Virus record (IMG/VR): IMGVR_UViG_3300045242_000085
Span: 1 to 40,296 of that record
Length of the DNA stretch: 40,296 bases
Origin: a virus
Strand: one strand, 5' to 3'
Positions 7,941 to 14,313 of the stretch are shown here, piece by piece. The notes under the pieces were generated by a model. The model did not search any database, was not told where the DNA came from, and saw nothing but the letters and a program-made list of their open reading frames with translations. A program made the translations under genes and the position numbers. Numbering within the stretch: the stretch's first letter is position 1; the number at the start of each line of letters is the position of its first letter.

Positions 7941-8806
7941 ATTGCGATCGGACCGTCCACGTTGAAGTCGAGGAAGATGGACGGAACTTCCCCGTTGATG
8001 AAGTCGCGGTTACGCTCCTCGTCCGCGTACAGGCCGAAGTCGACGTATCCGTCGCCGTCGCCGTCGTTCCTCCAGCCGACGACCTGGCCGGCCTGGGTCC
8101 AGTCGAAGCCGAGCATGTCGTAGACCTCGTTCAGGAACAGGAAGCCCTTGGCGTTTAGCATGTCGTTCGCGCTGCGCTCGAAGACCCGGAGCTGCATCAT
8201 GTTCCACTCGGGGGTCTTGCTCCAGTGGATGTTGAACTGGTCGTAGAAGCGGCCATACTGAGACGGCCTGTCCGCGTCCTTGTCGATCTCGTAGACCGGT
8301 TCCTCGCTCTCGACCTGGTCGACTGCCCGCATCACAGGCCGGCGGTAGAGCTCACGCTCCTTCTCCTCGCCGATCTCCTCGCGGACACGCTGCCTGTAAG
8401 CCTTGAAGCCGGCGTCCAGAGCGGTATACGCGGCAACCAGGGCCGTTTGCTTGCGCTGCATCAGGCCGTGGGCAGATATGACGCAGATAACGCTCATGCC
8501 GCCAGCGGCGATGGCCGGGGAGAAGATCTTGGCGATCTCCAGGCCCCTGTGGACGTACAGCCGGCCGATCTCCTGCTGCTTGTCCCGTTTGGTGTATTCC
8601 TTGGTGACCTCCTTGCTGGTGATGATGTGCGCGTCGGCCCTCAGCTCCTCCAAGGGCTTCTGGGCCTTGAGGACGGCCTTGCCGACGAGGTAGGTGGTGG
8701 CACCGAAGCCGACGACGCCGATTCCGGTGAGGATCTCCGGGCCGTGCTTCTTCAAGAAGAGCTCGGTTTGCCCGGCGAATCGCTTGGCGATTGCTTCCAT
8801 ACTCAT
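7937..8806 (-). CDS. DUF6353-like membrane protein, copy 1
   Basis: This 289-residue protein has two hydrophobic helices, at about 24-45 (EILTGIGVVGFGATTYLVGK) and about 92-112 (SPAIAAGGMSVICVISAHGL). Each is followed by basic sequence. The signature ALVAAYTALDAGFKAYRQRV follows the second helix, and a soluble C-terminal half contains FNIHWSKTPEWNMMQLRVFE. I recognise this as DUF6353-like, a family of unknown function from Firmicutes and actinobacterial phages. A second copy at 10468-11271 has the same plan. The ATG follows AGGAGAAACGAA. It begins a coupled pair with the next membrane protein. Confidence 0.7.
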   Translation of the reverse strand: MSMEAIAKRFAGQTELFLKKHGPEILTGIGVVGFGATTYLVGKAVLKAQKPLEELRADAHIITSKEVTKEYTKRDKQQEIGRLYVHRGLEIAKIFSPAIAAGGMSVICVISAHGLMQRKQTALVAAYTALDAGFKAYRQRVREEIGEEKERELYRRPVMRAVDQVESEEPVYEIDKDADRPSQYGRFYDQFNIHWSKTPEWNMMQLRVFERSANDMLNAKGFLFLNEVYDMLGFDWTQAGQVVGWRNDGDGDGYVDFGLYADEERNRDFINGEVPSIFLDFNVDGPIAI

Positions 8807-8841
8807 TTCGTTTCTCCTGTTGCGGTTGGTGCTTGGTCTGG

Positions 8842-9522
8842 TTAGTCGATGACGTGAAGGCGCGGCAGGCTGATAAGATAGCCTCCGCGAGTGTGACGGA
8901 CAATGGCGGACCTGAGATCGTTCCAGCCGTACTTCTCGGTTGTGAAGGGACTTGAGATCCCGCAGAGATCGTAGAAGTCAGCCACGGTAGCCACTCCATA
9001 GACGCTGACGAGCTCTCTCATGCCATCCAGGACGTCCTCAGCCTCTCCTCTTGTCTCGAGGATGACATCCTCAAAGCCCTGGTTGATGCGGTCCCGCGGT
9101 GAGGAGACCACAGTTGTCGATCTCCCGGTGGCGATGCGCTGGTAATTGGTGACGATTCCGCCGCCAGGACGGTCGTTCCTTGTCCGGATACCGGTCGCTC
9201 CGTACAAGGCTCTGGCGCTTCCCTGGGTAATGGCCTCGTAGAGCATGTTCTTGGCCGCCGGGATCAGCACATCGATCAAGATGTAGTACGCGATTCCCTG
9301 GCCATCATCCTCGACGGCCATGGCTTCCCCGGCTCGCTGCCACCACTTGCGTTTCCTGGTAACAACATTGCCCTCGATGACCTTCTCGACCCTCTTCGGA
9401 GGCGGCTTTTCCTCCTTCTCGGCCTTCTGGGCGGCCTTTAGCTTGTGCGAATTCGCAGGATAATCGACTGGGACGTTCTTCTGCCGGCCGCCTCCCATGT
9501 CGACTATCATCTCTTCGGACAT
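8842..9522 (-). CDS. Conserved phage protein of unknown function, 226 aa
   Basis: The N-terminus is charged and low in complexity (KAAQKAEKEEKPPPKRVEKV), followed by KRKWWQRAGEAM and an amphipathic segment AYYILIDVLIPAAKNMLYEA that may lie on a membrane. The C-terminal part has YGVATVADFYDLCGISS and KYGWNDLRSAIVRHTRGGYL, a block I recall from conserved hypothetical proteins of phages and mobile elements, often near DUF6353 genes. No catalytic residues stand out. The gene has its own upstream promoter copy (9587-9617) and a leader hairpin (9546-9567), so it is separately controlled. Confidence 0.7.
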   Translation of the reverse strand: MSEEMIVDMGGGRQKNVPVDYPANSHKLKAAQKAEKEEKPPPKRVEKVIEGNVVTRKRKWWQRAGEAMAVEDDGQGIAYYILIDVLIPAAKNMLYEAITQGSARALYGATGIRTRNDRPGGGIVTNYQRIATGRSTTVVSSPRDRINQGFEDVILETRGEAEDVLDGMRELVSVYGVATVADFYDLCGISSPFTTEKYGWNDLRSAIVRHTRGGYLISLPRLHVID

Positions 9523-9540
9523 GACTGCCTCTCGGTAGTA

Positions 9541-9570
9541 AAACTGAGACCGCTTGTTGGCGGTCTCTGA
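9541..9570 (-). terminator. Leader hairpin (possible attenuator) before the 226-aa gene
   Basis: GAGACCGC at 9546-9553 pairs with GCGGTCTC at 9560-9567 around a six-base loop. On the minus strand the hairpin is followed by AGTTTTACT, a short U-run. It lies after the promoter at 9587-9617 and before the ATG at 9522, so it sits inside the 5' leader, not at the end of a gene. The same stem sequence occurs in the leader of the 14167 gene. Confidence 0.6.
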
Positions 9571-9586
9571 AGGGGGGCGTATTTCC

Positions 9587-9617
9587 CTTCGTTATAGGGC
9601 GTGTTAATCCTGCGACT
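9587..9617 (-). promoter_or_regulatory. Repeated phage promoter, copy 1
   Basis: On the minus strand this reads TCGCAGGATTAACACGCCC, then TATAAC (plus 9591-9596), then GAAGG. It is the most divergent copy of an element found six times upstream of accessory genes. The -10 box is near consensus. The conserved upstream block lies just inside the usual -35 position rather than at it. It serves the 226-residue gene starting at 9522. Confidence 0.65.
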
Positions 9618-10290
9618 AGGCCGAGGGCGGCGGGGTCTCCGGGTCTTGCCGCGTCCGTATCGACTGCATCTGCTTGTCGTAGGCCGCAAGGACCTCTTCG
9701 CGGGTCATGCCCTCTTGCACGGGAAGAGCGACCAGCGGCTTAGCCTGGTCGGCCGGAGGACGCCTGAACGCGACAGGGATGTTCTCGCGGGCAATCTCCT
9801 CCTGAGTGACTCGCACGAGCCCTTCCGGGAGCGTGATGGTCCCGCCGGTGATCAGCCTGTTCTCTGCCGGCAGCGGAATATCCACCGTCACGCCCCTCTT
9901 GCCGGCTTTCGCTGCTTCCATCTTCGCCTCGTCCAGCATCCCCTTGGGGAATATGCCGGTGACGAAGTTGAGAGCCACTTGCTCGCTCGACTCGAGCAGG
10001 TCGATGAGCGCGTCGAAGGCCGGCCCGCTCATGAACCGCCTGGTGGCCTCTTCGTCTTTCTCGAACCGGCCGTCGTCGGTCTTGGCCCCGTACGAAGCCT
10101 GCACGAGGTTCTTGAAGGCATCGTAGGCGACTTCGCCGTCCTCGGTGGTCATGAGGTTCGTGAGCTGCTGCTTGAGCCCGCCCTCTCCGTTCAGGAGGTC
10201 CATCGCCTGATGCTTGTAGAGATGGAAATACAGGTCCTCGGTGCAGACCCTCTCGTTGAGGTCCTCGTACTTGACGGTGATCGTGATCAT
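9616..10290 (-). CDS. Conserved phage protein, tail-chaperone-like, 224 aa
   Basis: The protein opens MITITVKYEDLNERVCTEDL and contains YFHLYKHQAMDLLNGEGGLK, a long helical region with SYGAKTDDGRFEKDEEATRR, and FVTGIFPKGM near residues 110-120. This order matches a family I recall in Firmicutes phages that looks like a tail assembly chaperone (strand, helix bundle, 'SPDGRRF', 'GIxP'). The last 100 residues are Pro-rich and probably extended. Its place here, far from the tape measure, argues for caution about that role. The ATG overlaps the previous stop by four bases. Confidence 0.55.
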   Translation of the reverse strand: MITITVKYEDLNERVCTEDLYFHLYKHQAMDLLNGEGGLKQQLTNLMTTEDGEVAYDAFKNLVQASYGAKTDDGRFEKDEEATRRFMSGPAFDALIDLLESSEQVALNFVTGIFPKGMLDEAKMEAAKAGKRGVTVDIPLPAENRLITGGTITLPEGLVRVTQEEIARENIPVAFRRPPADQAKPLVALPVQEGMTREEVLAAYDKQMQSIRTRQDPETPPPSA

Positions 10291-10463
10291 TCTTCGTTCT
10301 CCTCAAGTGCTTTCTTGATGGTGTCGGTTAGCTCGTTGCCGATCCTTACAGCTTCCGCCCAGGGATCCCCGGCGGCCGCGAGCTTCTTGTGTACCGAGGT
10401 TACTGCTGACGCGAGGAGATAAGGGAGGACGATCCAGAATATCCACAGCAGGACCGCCCTCAC
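10287..10463 (-). CDS. Small single-pass membrane protein, 58 aa
   Basis: The only usable start in frame is a GTG at 10463, inside the last bases of the upstream gene. The protein begins VRAVLLWIFWIVLPYLLASA, a clear hydrophobic helix, followed by a charged amphipathic tail ending KKALEENEE. Its stop overlaps the next ATG by four bases. The position between a DUF6353-like membrane protein and the chaperone-like protein suggests it belongs to the same membrane-related cluster. Function is unknown. The weakly spaced ribosome site suggests translation coupled to the upstream gene. Confidence 0.6.
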   Translation of the reverse strand: MRAVLLWIFWIVLPYLLASAVTSVHKKLAAAGDPWAEAVRIGNELTDTIKKALEENEE

Positions 10464-10467
10464 CCTC

Positions 10468-11271
10468 TCAGAAACACTTGCCGAAATCCGCCCGCGGATT
10501 GTTGATGTAGCTGAAGGCGAGAGCTGGGATTCCGTCTGGGTGGAGGTGGGACGTGATAGCGAGCTTGACCCGGTTATCCATGTTCCAGCCGACCACCTCG
10601 CCCTCTTCCGTGTGCTCGAGGTTGAGCTCGTCGTAGAACTCGTTGAGGCTGGCGTACATGTCGTTGCCGATCCGGAAGTTGATCTCGACCTCGGCGTGAC
10701 GGATCTTGTCAGCATCGGAACGAAAGTAGCGCCCTGTCCAAGCCTCGAAGCAGAGCACGTCACTCCCCGATGAGAGGATGATCTCCTTACTTGGAGAGCC
10801 GGCCTTCTCGATCTGGGCCGCGGCGACCTTCTCCTGGATCGCCTCTTCCTTCTTCGGACCCAGCTCCTCGAGTACCTTGTCCTTGTACTCGCGGAACGTG
10901 TTGTCTGCAAGTGCGTAGGCCGCCACGAGGGCCGCGTTGCGGTTGGTCTCGATCTTGTTCGAGGCGACGATGCAGGCGATCGTGATGGCGCCGGTGACGC
11001 CAGCCGGAATATAGAACTTCCAGGTCGCCTTGAAGATCTCCATGGGCGGTAGCTTGGTGCTGCGCGCCGTGTCCTGATCCTTGAGGAGCGGGCCGGCCTC
11101 TGCGGCCTTCTCGTCCTTGACGTTGCTGATGGCCTTGACGGCCTTGGGCGTTCCCCTGACTGCGAGGATCGCGGTGGTGACTACGCCGGCGATCGCGACG
11201 CCGGACAGTATTGCTGGCGAGTTTCGCTTGGCGAATTCGCTGATGTCACTCGCGAACGATGACATGTCCAT
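10468..11271 (-). CDS. DUF6353-like membrane protein, copy 2
   Basis: This 267-residue protein has two hydrophobic segments: NSPAILSGVAIAGVVTTAIL (about 15-35) and PAGVTGAITIACIVASNKIE (about 93-112). It then has RNAALVAAYALADNTFREYK, which aligns with ALVAAYTALDAGFKAYRQRV of the copy at 7937-8806. The second half is soluble and contains VLCFEAWTGRYFRSDADKIR and EVVGWN, paralleling QVVGWR in the other copy. The two are clearly paralogs of one plan but well diverged. A GGAGGAAAG ribosome site precedes the ATG. It follows a terminator-like hairpin at 11293-11315. Confidence 0.7.
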   Translation of the reverse strand: MDMSSFASDISEFAKRNSPAILSGVAIAGVVTTAILAVRGTPKAVKAISNVKDEKAAEAGPLLKDQDTARSTKLPPMEIFKATWKFYIPAGVTGAITIACIVASNKIETNRNAALVAAYALADNTFREYKDKVLEELGPKKEEAIQEKVAAAQIEKAGSPSKEIILSSGSDVLCFEAWTGRYFRSDADKIRHAEVEINFRIGNDMYASLNEFYDELNLEHTEEGEVVGWNMDNRVKLAITSHLHPDGIPALAFSYINNPRADFGKCF

Positions 11272-11292
11272 CTTTCCTCCTTCGAGAGAAGA

Positions 11293-11315
11293 AGAGAGCG
11301 CGTGTTGCGCTCTCT
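11293..11315 (-). terminator. Terminator after the 64-aa membrane protein gene
   Basis: AGAGAGCGC (11293-11301) pairs perfectly with GCGCTCTCT (11307-11315) around GTGTT. On the minus strand the hairpin is followed by TTCTTCTCTC, a pyrimidine run. It lies between the stop of the 64-residue gene and the ribosome site of the DUF6353-like copy 2. It could end the short transcript or partly attenuate the downstream gene. Confidence 0.65.
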
Positions 11316-11320
11316 GCCAG

Positions 11321-11515
11321 CTAGTTGCTGGTCTTCTTGGGCTTGGTAATGGCCTCGGTGACCTTCTGGTTGATGATCGTCGTGAGGACGTTCGTGCCGA
11401 CCGTGACGGCGATGGTGACGGCTGCGGTTGCTACGGCAGCGGTGACCTTGCGGTTACGGCTCGGCTCGACGGTCTCTTCGACGGTCTCGCTCTGGGGGGT
11501 CTGGTTCTCGGGCAT
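11321..11515 (-). CDS. Small single-pass membrane protein, 64 aa
   Basis: The N-terminus is hydrophilic and acidic (MPENQTPQSETVEETVEPSR), followed by NRK and a hydrophobic helix VTAAVATAAVTIAVTVGTNV, then a short basic tail ending KPKKTSN. The predicted helix is Ala/Val/Thr-rich. The ATG has AGGAGAACACA before it and its own promoter copy at 11543-11573, with a hairpin terminator just after the stop. It is therefore a one-gene transcription unit like the cassettes at 14.3-15.3 kb. No family is recognised. Confidence 0.7.
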   Translation of the reverse strand: MPENQTPQSETVEETVEPSRNRKVTAAVATAAVTIAVTVGTNVLTTIINQKVTEAITKPKKTSN

Positions 11516-11542
11516 TGTGTTCTCCTAGAATTCGGCTTCTGG

Positions 11543-11573
11543 CTTCATTATAGGCCTTGTTATTCTTGCGAGG
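11543..11573 (-). promoter_or_regulatory. Repeated phage promoter, copy 2
   Basis: The minus strand reads CTCGCAAGAATAACAAGGCC, then TATAAT (plus 11547-11552), then GAAGCC. It has a perfect -10 box and the shared GCAAGAA block. It lies about 30 bases before the ATG of the 64-residue membrane protein and immediately after the stop of the upstream 57-residue gene. Confidence 0.75.
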
Positions 11574-11747
11574 TCATACCGCCACAGTCCTCCATTCGTG
11601 ATAGACGCACTTGAAACGCTGCTCCAGCGTGTCTCCAGGACGCATCCTCGCTATGGCGTCTTCCTTGTCGCTGGTCTCGGCCCAGATCTCACCCTCCATG
11701 TCGATCACGCGCCACCATTCGGTGGGTTCCCAGTCCTTTTCGTTCAT
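11574..11747 (-). CDS. Small hypothetical protein, 57 aa
   Basis: The start at 11747 (MNEKDWEPTEWWRVIDMEGE) overlaps the upstream TGA by four bases and is preferred over a longer frame with no ribosome site. The protein contains IWAETSDKEDAIARMRPGDT and FKCVYHEWRTV, which look like a small alpha/beta fold. It may be a compact domain of the kind often found in phage accessory operons, but I recognise no family. It is the last gene of the operon 12846-11574, ending right at the next promoter. Confidence 0.65.
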   Translation of the reverse strand: MNEKDWEPTEWWRVIDMEGEIWAETSDKEDAIARMRPGDTLEQRFKCVYHEWRTVAV

Positions 11748-12013
11748 GGTTTGCTCTTCGGGAACTTGGGTGGGTCGAGGTCCTTGGTGACCCACTCGAA
11801 CTCGAACTCGTGCATGATCTGCGCGCTGACGCTATCCGGCGAAAGCTCAATGAAACGCTCAAGCATCCGCTGCGCGATGGCGATCTGCCGCTCCCGCTTG
11901 TTGTACGCGTTGAGCACGATCTTGCCGGCGATGTTGGTGACCACGAGAGCCGTAATGCTGAGGACGTTCGTGGCCTTGAGGATATCGATCTTGTCCTTGT
12001 CCGAGAGGCTCAT
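11744..12013 (-). CDS. Small probable membrane protein, 89 aa
   Basis: The start at 12013 gives MSLSDKDKIDILKATNVLSI, followed by a moderately hydrophobic helix (TALVVTNIAGKIVLNAYNKR) and an amphipathic helical part (RQIAIAQRMLERFIELSPDS), ending in a Lys/Pro-rich tail. It overlaps both neighbours by four bases (ATGA on each side), which supports this start over the longer frame. It is probably a one-pass membrane protein with a cytoplasmic helical domain. No family is recognised. Confidence 0.65.
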   Translation of the reverse strand: MSLSDKDKIDILKATNVLSITALVVTNIAGKIVLNAYNKRERQIAIAQRMLERFIELSPDSVSAQIMHEFEFEWVTKDLDPPKFPKSKP

Positions 12014-12300
12014 GAGCACACCTCCGTGACGTAGTCGGTGTAGACCTGCAAGGTGGTCTCGTCCTTGCCCTTGTCGTGCGTGACGACGAAGAACGTGGGC
12101 CCGGGGAAGGTGATCCAGAGGACGACGCTCCAGATGTTCTCCTGGACGACGTTCCTCCACATGAGGATCCGGACGTCCCTGACGTCAACGGGATCCCTTT
12201 CCAGCTCCTTGCAGTGGTCGTTGTAGTACTCCGCGGCCAGGCGCTTGGCCTTGGTCTGGGGAGCTTCGCGCTTGGGCTTCCGCTGCTCGTTGACGTCCAT
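12010..12300 (-). CDS. Hypothetical phage protein, 96 aa
   Basis: A basic N-terminus (MDVNEQRKPKREAPQTKAKR) leads into helices (LAAEYYNDHCKELERDPVDV) and a beta-rich part with NIWSVVLWITFPGPTFFVVT. The ATG overlaps the upstream TGA by one base. The strands with alternating hydrophobic residues suggest a small alpha/beta fold rather than a membrane helix. No catalytic motif or family is recognised. It belongs to the tightly packed operon that starts at 12846. Confidence 0.65.
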   Translation of the reverse strand: MDVNEQRKPKREAPQTKAKRLAAEYYNDHCKELERDPVDVRDVRILMWRNVVQENIWSVVLWITFPGPTFFVVTHDKGKDETTLQVYTDYVTEVCS

Positions 12301-12665
12301 CAGTTCTCAGCCTCCATGTGGTTCTTGAGGTCCATCAGGGGATCGTCGCCGTCGAAGACGACTCCGCAGAAGCAGACGACCTCGGACGGCGGCATGTCTG
12401 TCATCTTGACAAGGAAGTGCTTCTGCTCCTTGCCTTCCTGGTTCGGGTCGTTGATGACGAGGTTCGGGTCGTTGTGCAGGTTCTGCACGTGCTCTCCCGG
12501 GATCATCGCGGATACGGGCTTGCCGTAGCTTGCGAGGAATTCCTCCTGGAGACCGGTGGCGATCTCATGCGAGATGATCCACATGACGCCGGTCGCTCCC
12601 TGCTCGGGATGCCTAGCATCGACGTAGGCGATGGACAGGACGGCTTTGCGCTCTTCGGTGGGCAC
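12300..12665 (-). CDS. Hypothetical phage protein, 121 aa
   Basis: I choose a GTG start at 12665, preceded by GAAAGGCGAG, because the longer frame would overlap the whole upstream small gene. The protein starts PTEERKAVLSIAYVDARHPE after the initiator and includes GVMWIISHEIATGLQEEFLA, a loop rich in Asn/Asp, and SEVVCFCGVVFDGDDPLMDL near the end. The CxC pair could bind metal but is not diagnostic. No family is recognised. Confidence 0.65.
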   Translation of the reverse strand: MPTEERKAVLSIAYVDARHPEQGATGVMWIISHEIATGLQEEFLASYGKPVSAMIPGEHVQNLHNDPNLVINDPNQEGKEQKHFLVKMTDMPPSEVVCFCGVVFDGDDPLMDLKNHMEAEN

Positions 12666-12666
12666 G

Positions 12667-12846
12667 TTACTCGCCTTTCTTTTCGGTGGGGTATAGCTCC
12701 ATCGGGAAAAATGCCTTCGCGAAAGCAGGCAGCTTAATCTCCGGGAGTATGGACGGCATGTGTTTCCAGGGGCAGTCACAAGGAACCAGAACGATCCGGC
12801 CTTCTTGCACGACCCCGTGAAGGTCGTCTCCTATTTGCAGGTGCAT
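12667..12846 (-). CDS. Small hypothetical protein, 59 aa
   Basis: A 59-codon frame begins MHLQIGDDLHGVVQEGRIVL and contains PCDCPWKHMPSILPE and KAFFPMELYPTEKKGE. The ATG has a strong CTTAAGGAGACATC leader, and the stop lies one base before the GTG of the next gene, so it fits the operon perfectly. It has a CDC motif that might bind metal. Found by reading the gap. It is the first gene after the bidirectional terminator at 12870-12894, yet no promoter of the repeated type lies in front of it. Confidence 0.65.
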   Translation of the reverse strand: MHLQIGDDLHGVVQEGRIVLVPCDCPWKHMPSILPEIKLPAFAKAFFPMELYPTEKKGE

Positions 12847-12863
12847 GATGTCTCCTTAAGGTG

Positions 12864-12903
12864 GAAAAACTAAGAGGGCTTGATCTCCTCTTAGTCTTTT
12901 TCT
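12864..12903 (-). terminator. Bidirectional hairpin terminator
   Basis: CTAAGAGG (12870-12877) pairs with CCTCTTAG (12887-12894) around a nine-base loop. The plus side is followed by TCTTTTTCTT and the minus side by TTTTTCC, so the hairpin can work on either strand. On the minus strand it follows the stop of the 123-residue membrane protein and precedes the operon starting at 12846. No plus-strand gene is nearby, so its main job is probably to end minus-strand transcription. Confidence 0.75.
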
Positions 12904-12910
12904 TGCACGG

Positions 12911-13282
12911 TCAGGCGGCCTTGCGGTTCCTGGCGGTCAGCACGACGAGGCGGCCGATGCCGAGGATGATGTCGACGATCGCCCAGAAGACGATGACGAT
13001 CCCGACGCCGATCGCGGTACCAGCGCTGGCGGCCTGGTTGAGGCCGGCGCGGTAGTGGACCAGGCAATCGGCCTGGCTCTTGAACAGGCCCTGCCAGGCG
13101 CCGTGCAGGCAGCCGGCGTTGACGTCGGCGGTGCTGGCGCCGGTGTGGCTCATGATGCCGCTGACCACCCAGGCCACGAACAGGACCTGGATCGCAAGGA
13201 AGAACCACATGAAAACGCGGCGGGGCTTGCGGGTGTTGGGGGCGTCGGTGGCGGGCTGGGCGGTGATGTCGATGGTGCTCAT
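12911..13282 (-). CDS. Two-pass membrane protein, Streptomyces-like, 123 aa
   Basis: After a hydrophilic N-terminus (MSTIDITAQPATDAPNTRKP) come two hydrophobic helices: VFMWFFLAIQVLFVAWVVSG (about 23-42) and TAIGVGIVIVFWAIVDIILG (about 89-108). The loop between them contains two Cys residues (GCLHGAWQ and ADCLVHY). This plan and the last helix closely resemble small membrane proteins common in Streptomyces genomes, as I recall them. The gene is visibly more GC-rich than the replication gene, consistent with host origin. It ends at a strong terminator. The promoter is not obvious. Confidence 0.7.
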   Translation of the reverse strand: MSTIDITAQPATDAPNTRKPRRVFMWFFLAIQVLFVAWVVSGIMSHTGASTADVNAGCLHGAWQGLFKSQADCLVHYRAGLNQAASAGTAIGVGIVIVFWAIVDIILGIGRLVVLTARNRKAA

Positions 13283-13438
13283 GATGAATTCCTTAGGGTT
13301 GTTTTGGGTTGATGGAAGCTGATGAAGGGCGCACTTCGCGGCGGTTCCTGGGGGTGTTGTGGAGTTCGGAACAAAGCGGCGAAGACTTGTCGTTTAAGCC
13401 CGAGCATGAATGCTGGGCCCCTGGGTGGTTACTGCGGG
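13283..13438 (-). other. Intergenic region with a bulged hairpin
   Basis: The region between the secreted-protein gene and the membrane-protein gene holds an imperfect inverted repeat near 13403-13424. On the minus strand it reads GCCCAGCAT, TC, ATGCTCGGGC and has one bulged base. It probably ends the 14167-13439 transcript, although only TTAAA follows. The sequence before the 13282 gene is GC-rich and shows AAGGAATTC as its ribosome site, but no -10 box of the repeated promoter type. Confidence 0.45.
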
Positions 13439-14167
13439 TTAGCGGATGCCGACGATGTTGCCGTCGCGCTGGAGCTGGCCGTCAGCGTTCCAGGAGCTGT
13501 CCTCCCAGTGCTGGCTCCAGGTGGTCACCTTGACGATGGTGCGCTTGCCGTTGACGAGCTTCACCACGTACTTGGTGTGGGGGACGGCCTTGTAGTTGTA
13601 GTCGTAGGCGCCCTCGTTCACGCCCTGGAAGGTGGTTCCGGCCGGGAAGGCGTTCTCCACCCATGTGCTGGACGGGTACAGCGAGTTCAGGTGCTCGCCG
13701 CGGAGCTGCTGCGGGACCAGGCCGTTGTGGGCCTTCTGGCTCGCGTAGAACATGCCCCAGTAGCCGACGCCCGTCATGGGACCGGACACCTGAGTCGCCC
13801 GCAGATGCTTGCCGAGGTTGTGACCGCCCTGGTTCGGGGTGAACGCGCCGGGGATGTCCTTGAACGTCCCGGCGTCCTGGATGGAGCCGTTGTACATGAA
13901 CATGCCGAGGTACGGCGTCAGCGACGGGTTGGCCGCGACCATGCCCGGCGTGACCTTGCCCAGGAAGTTCAGGTGCAGGGTGCGGGTCATCGTGTCGTGC
14001 GCCCAGGGACCGTTGCCTCCGCCGTCCAGGCGGTTGACGATCTTGGTCTGAGCGGTCAGCGGGTGATGGGTCGCTGCGCTCGCGGAGGTTGCCGCGAGGC
14101 TCAGCGGGATCCCGGCTGCCATGATTCCGGTGGCAGCCCAGCCGAGGATCCGGGTTGACTTACGCAT
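13439..14167 (-). CDS. Secreted protein with Sec signal peptide, 242 aa
   Basis: The N-terminus MRKSTRILGWAATGIMAAGI followed by PLSLAATSASAA is a typical actinobacterial Sec signal with an A-x-A cleavage site at about residue 31. The mature part is Gly/Asn/Trp-rich (GGGNGPWAHDTMTRTLHLNF, VGYWGMFYASQKAHNG, TTWSQHWEDSSWNADGQLQ) and beta-rich, with no Cys. I recognise no enzyme motif. It probably acts outside the host cell or in the envelope. It is a single-gene unit: repeated promoter at 14245-14275, leader hairpin at 14192-14215 and a probable terminator after it. Base composition is more GC-rich than the replication gene. Confidence 0.75.
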   Translation of the reverse strand: MRKSTRILGWAATGIMAAGIPLSLAATSASAATHHPLTAQTKIVNRLDGGGNGPWAHDTMTRTLHLNFLGKVTPGMVAANPSLTPYLGMFMYNGSIQDAGTFKDIPGAFTPNQGGHNLGKHLRATQVSGPMTGVGYWGMFYASQKAHNGLVPQQLRGEHLNSLYPSSTWVENAFPAGTTFQGVNEGAYDYNYKAVPHTKYVVKLVNGKRTIVKVTTWSQHWEDSSWNADGQLQRDGNIVGIR

Positions 14168-14191
14168 GGGGTTTCCTTCCCACTAAAAGAA

Positions 14192-14215
14192 AGAGACCGC
14201 GGGATTGCGGTCTCT
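14192..14215 (-). terminator. Leader hairpin (possible attenuator) before the secreted-protein gene
   Basis: AGAGACCGC (14192-14200) pairs with GCGGTCTCT (14207-14215). On the minus strand the hairpin is followed by TTTCTTTTAG, a good U-rich run, and lies between the promoter and the ATG at 14167. A second repeat, AGATCT at 14221-14226 and 14237-14242, sits just upstream in the same leader. The stem sequence matches that in the 9546-9567 leader hairpin. Confidence 0.65.
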
Positions 14216-14244
14216 GTGTGAGATCTGGGCATATTCAGATCTCT

Positions 14245-14275
14245 CTTCATTATAGGGCATGTTTTTCTTGCGAGG
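14245..14275 (-). promoter_or_regulatory. Repeated phage promoter, copy 3
   Basis: The minus strand reads CTCGCAAGAAAAACATGCCC, TATAAT (plus 14249-14254), then GAAG. The match to copy 4 is nearly complete. It drives the secreted-protein gene starting at 14167 with a leader of about 75 bases. Confidence 0.78.
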
Positions 14276-14277
14276 GC

Positions 14278-14309
14278 AGAAAAACCTTGAGCCCCTGTTA
14301 GGGGGCTCG
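14278..14309 (-). terminator. Terminator after the 81-aa membrane protein gene
   Basis: GAGCCCC (14290-14296) pairs with GGGGCTC (14303-14309). On the minus strand the hairpin is followed by AAGGTTTTTCTG, a standard intrinsic terminator. It begins five bases after the stop at 14314 and ends just before promoter copy 3. Confidence 0.8.
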
Positions 14310-14313
14310 TTGG

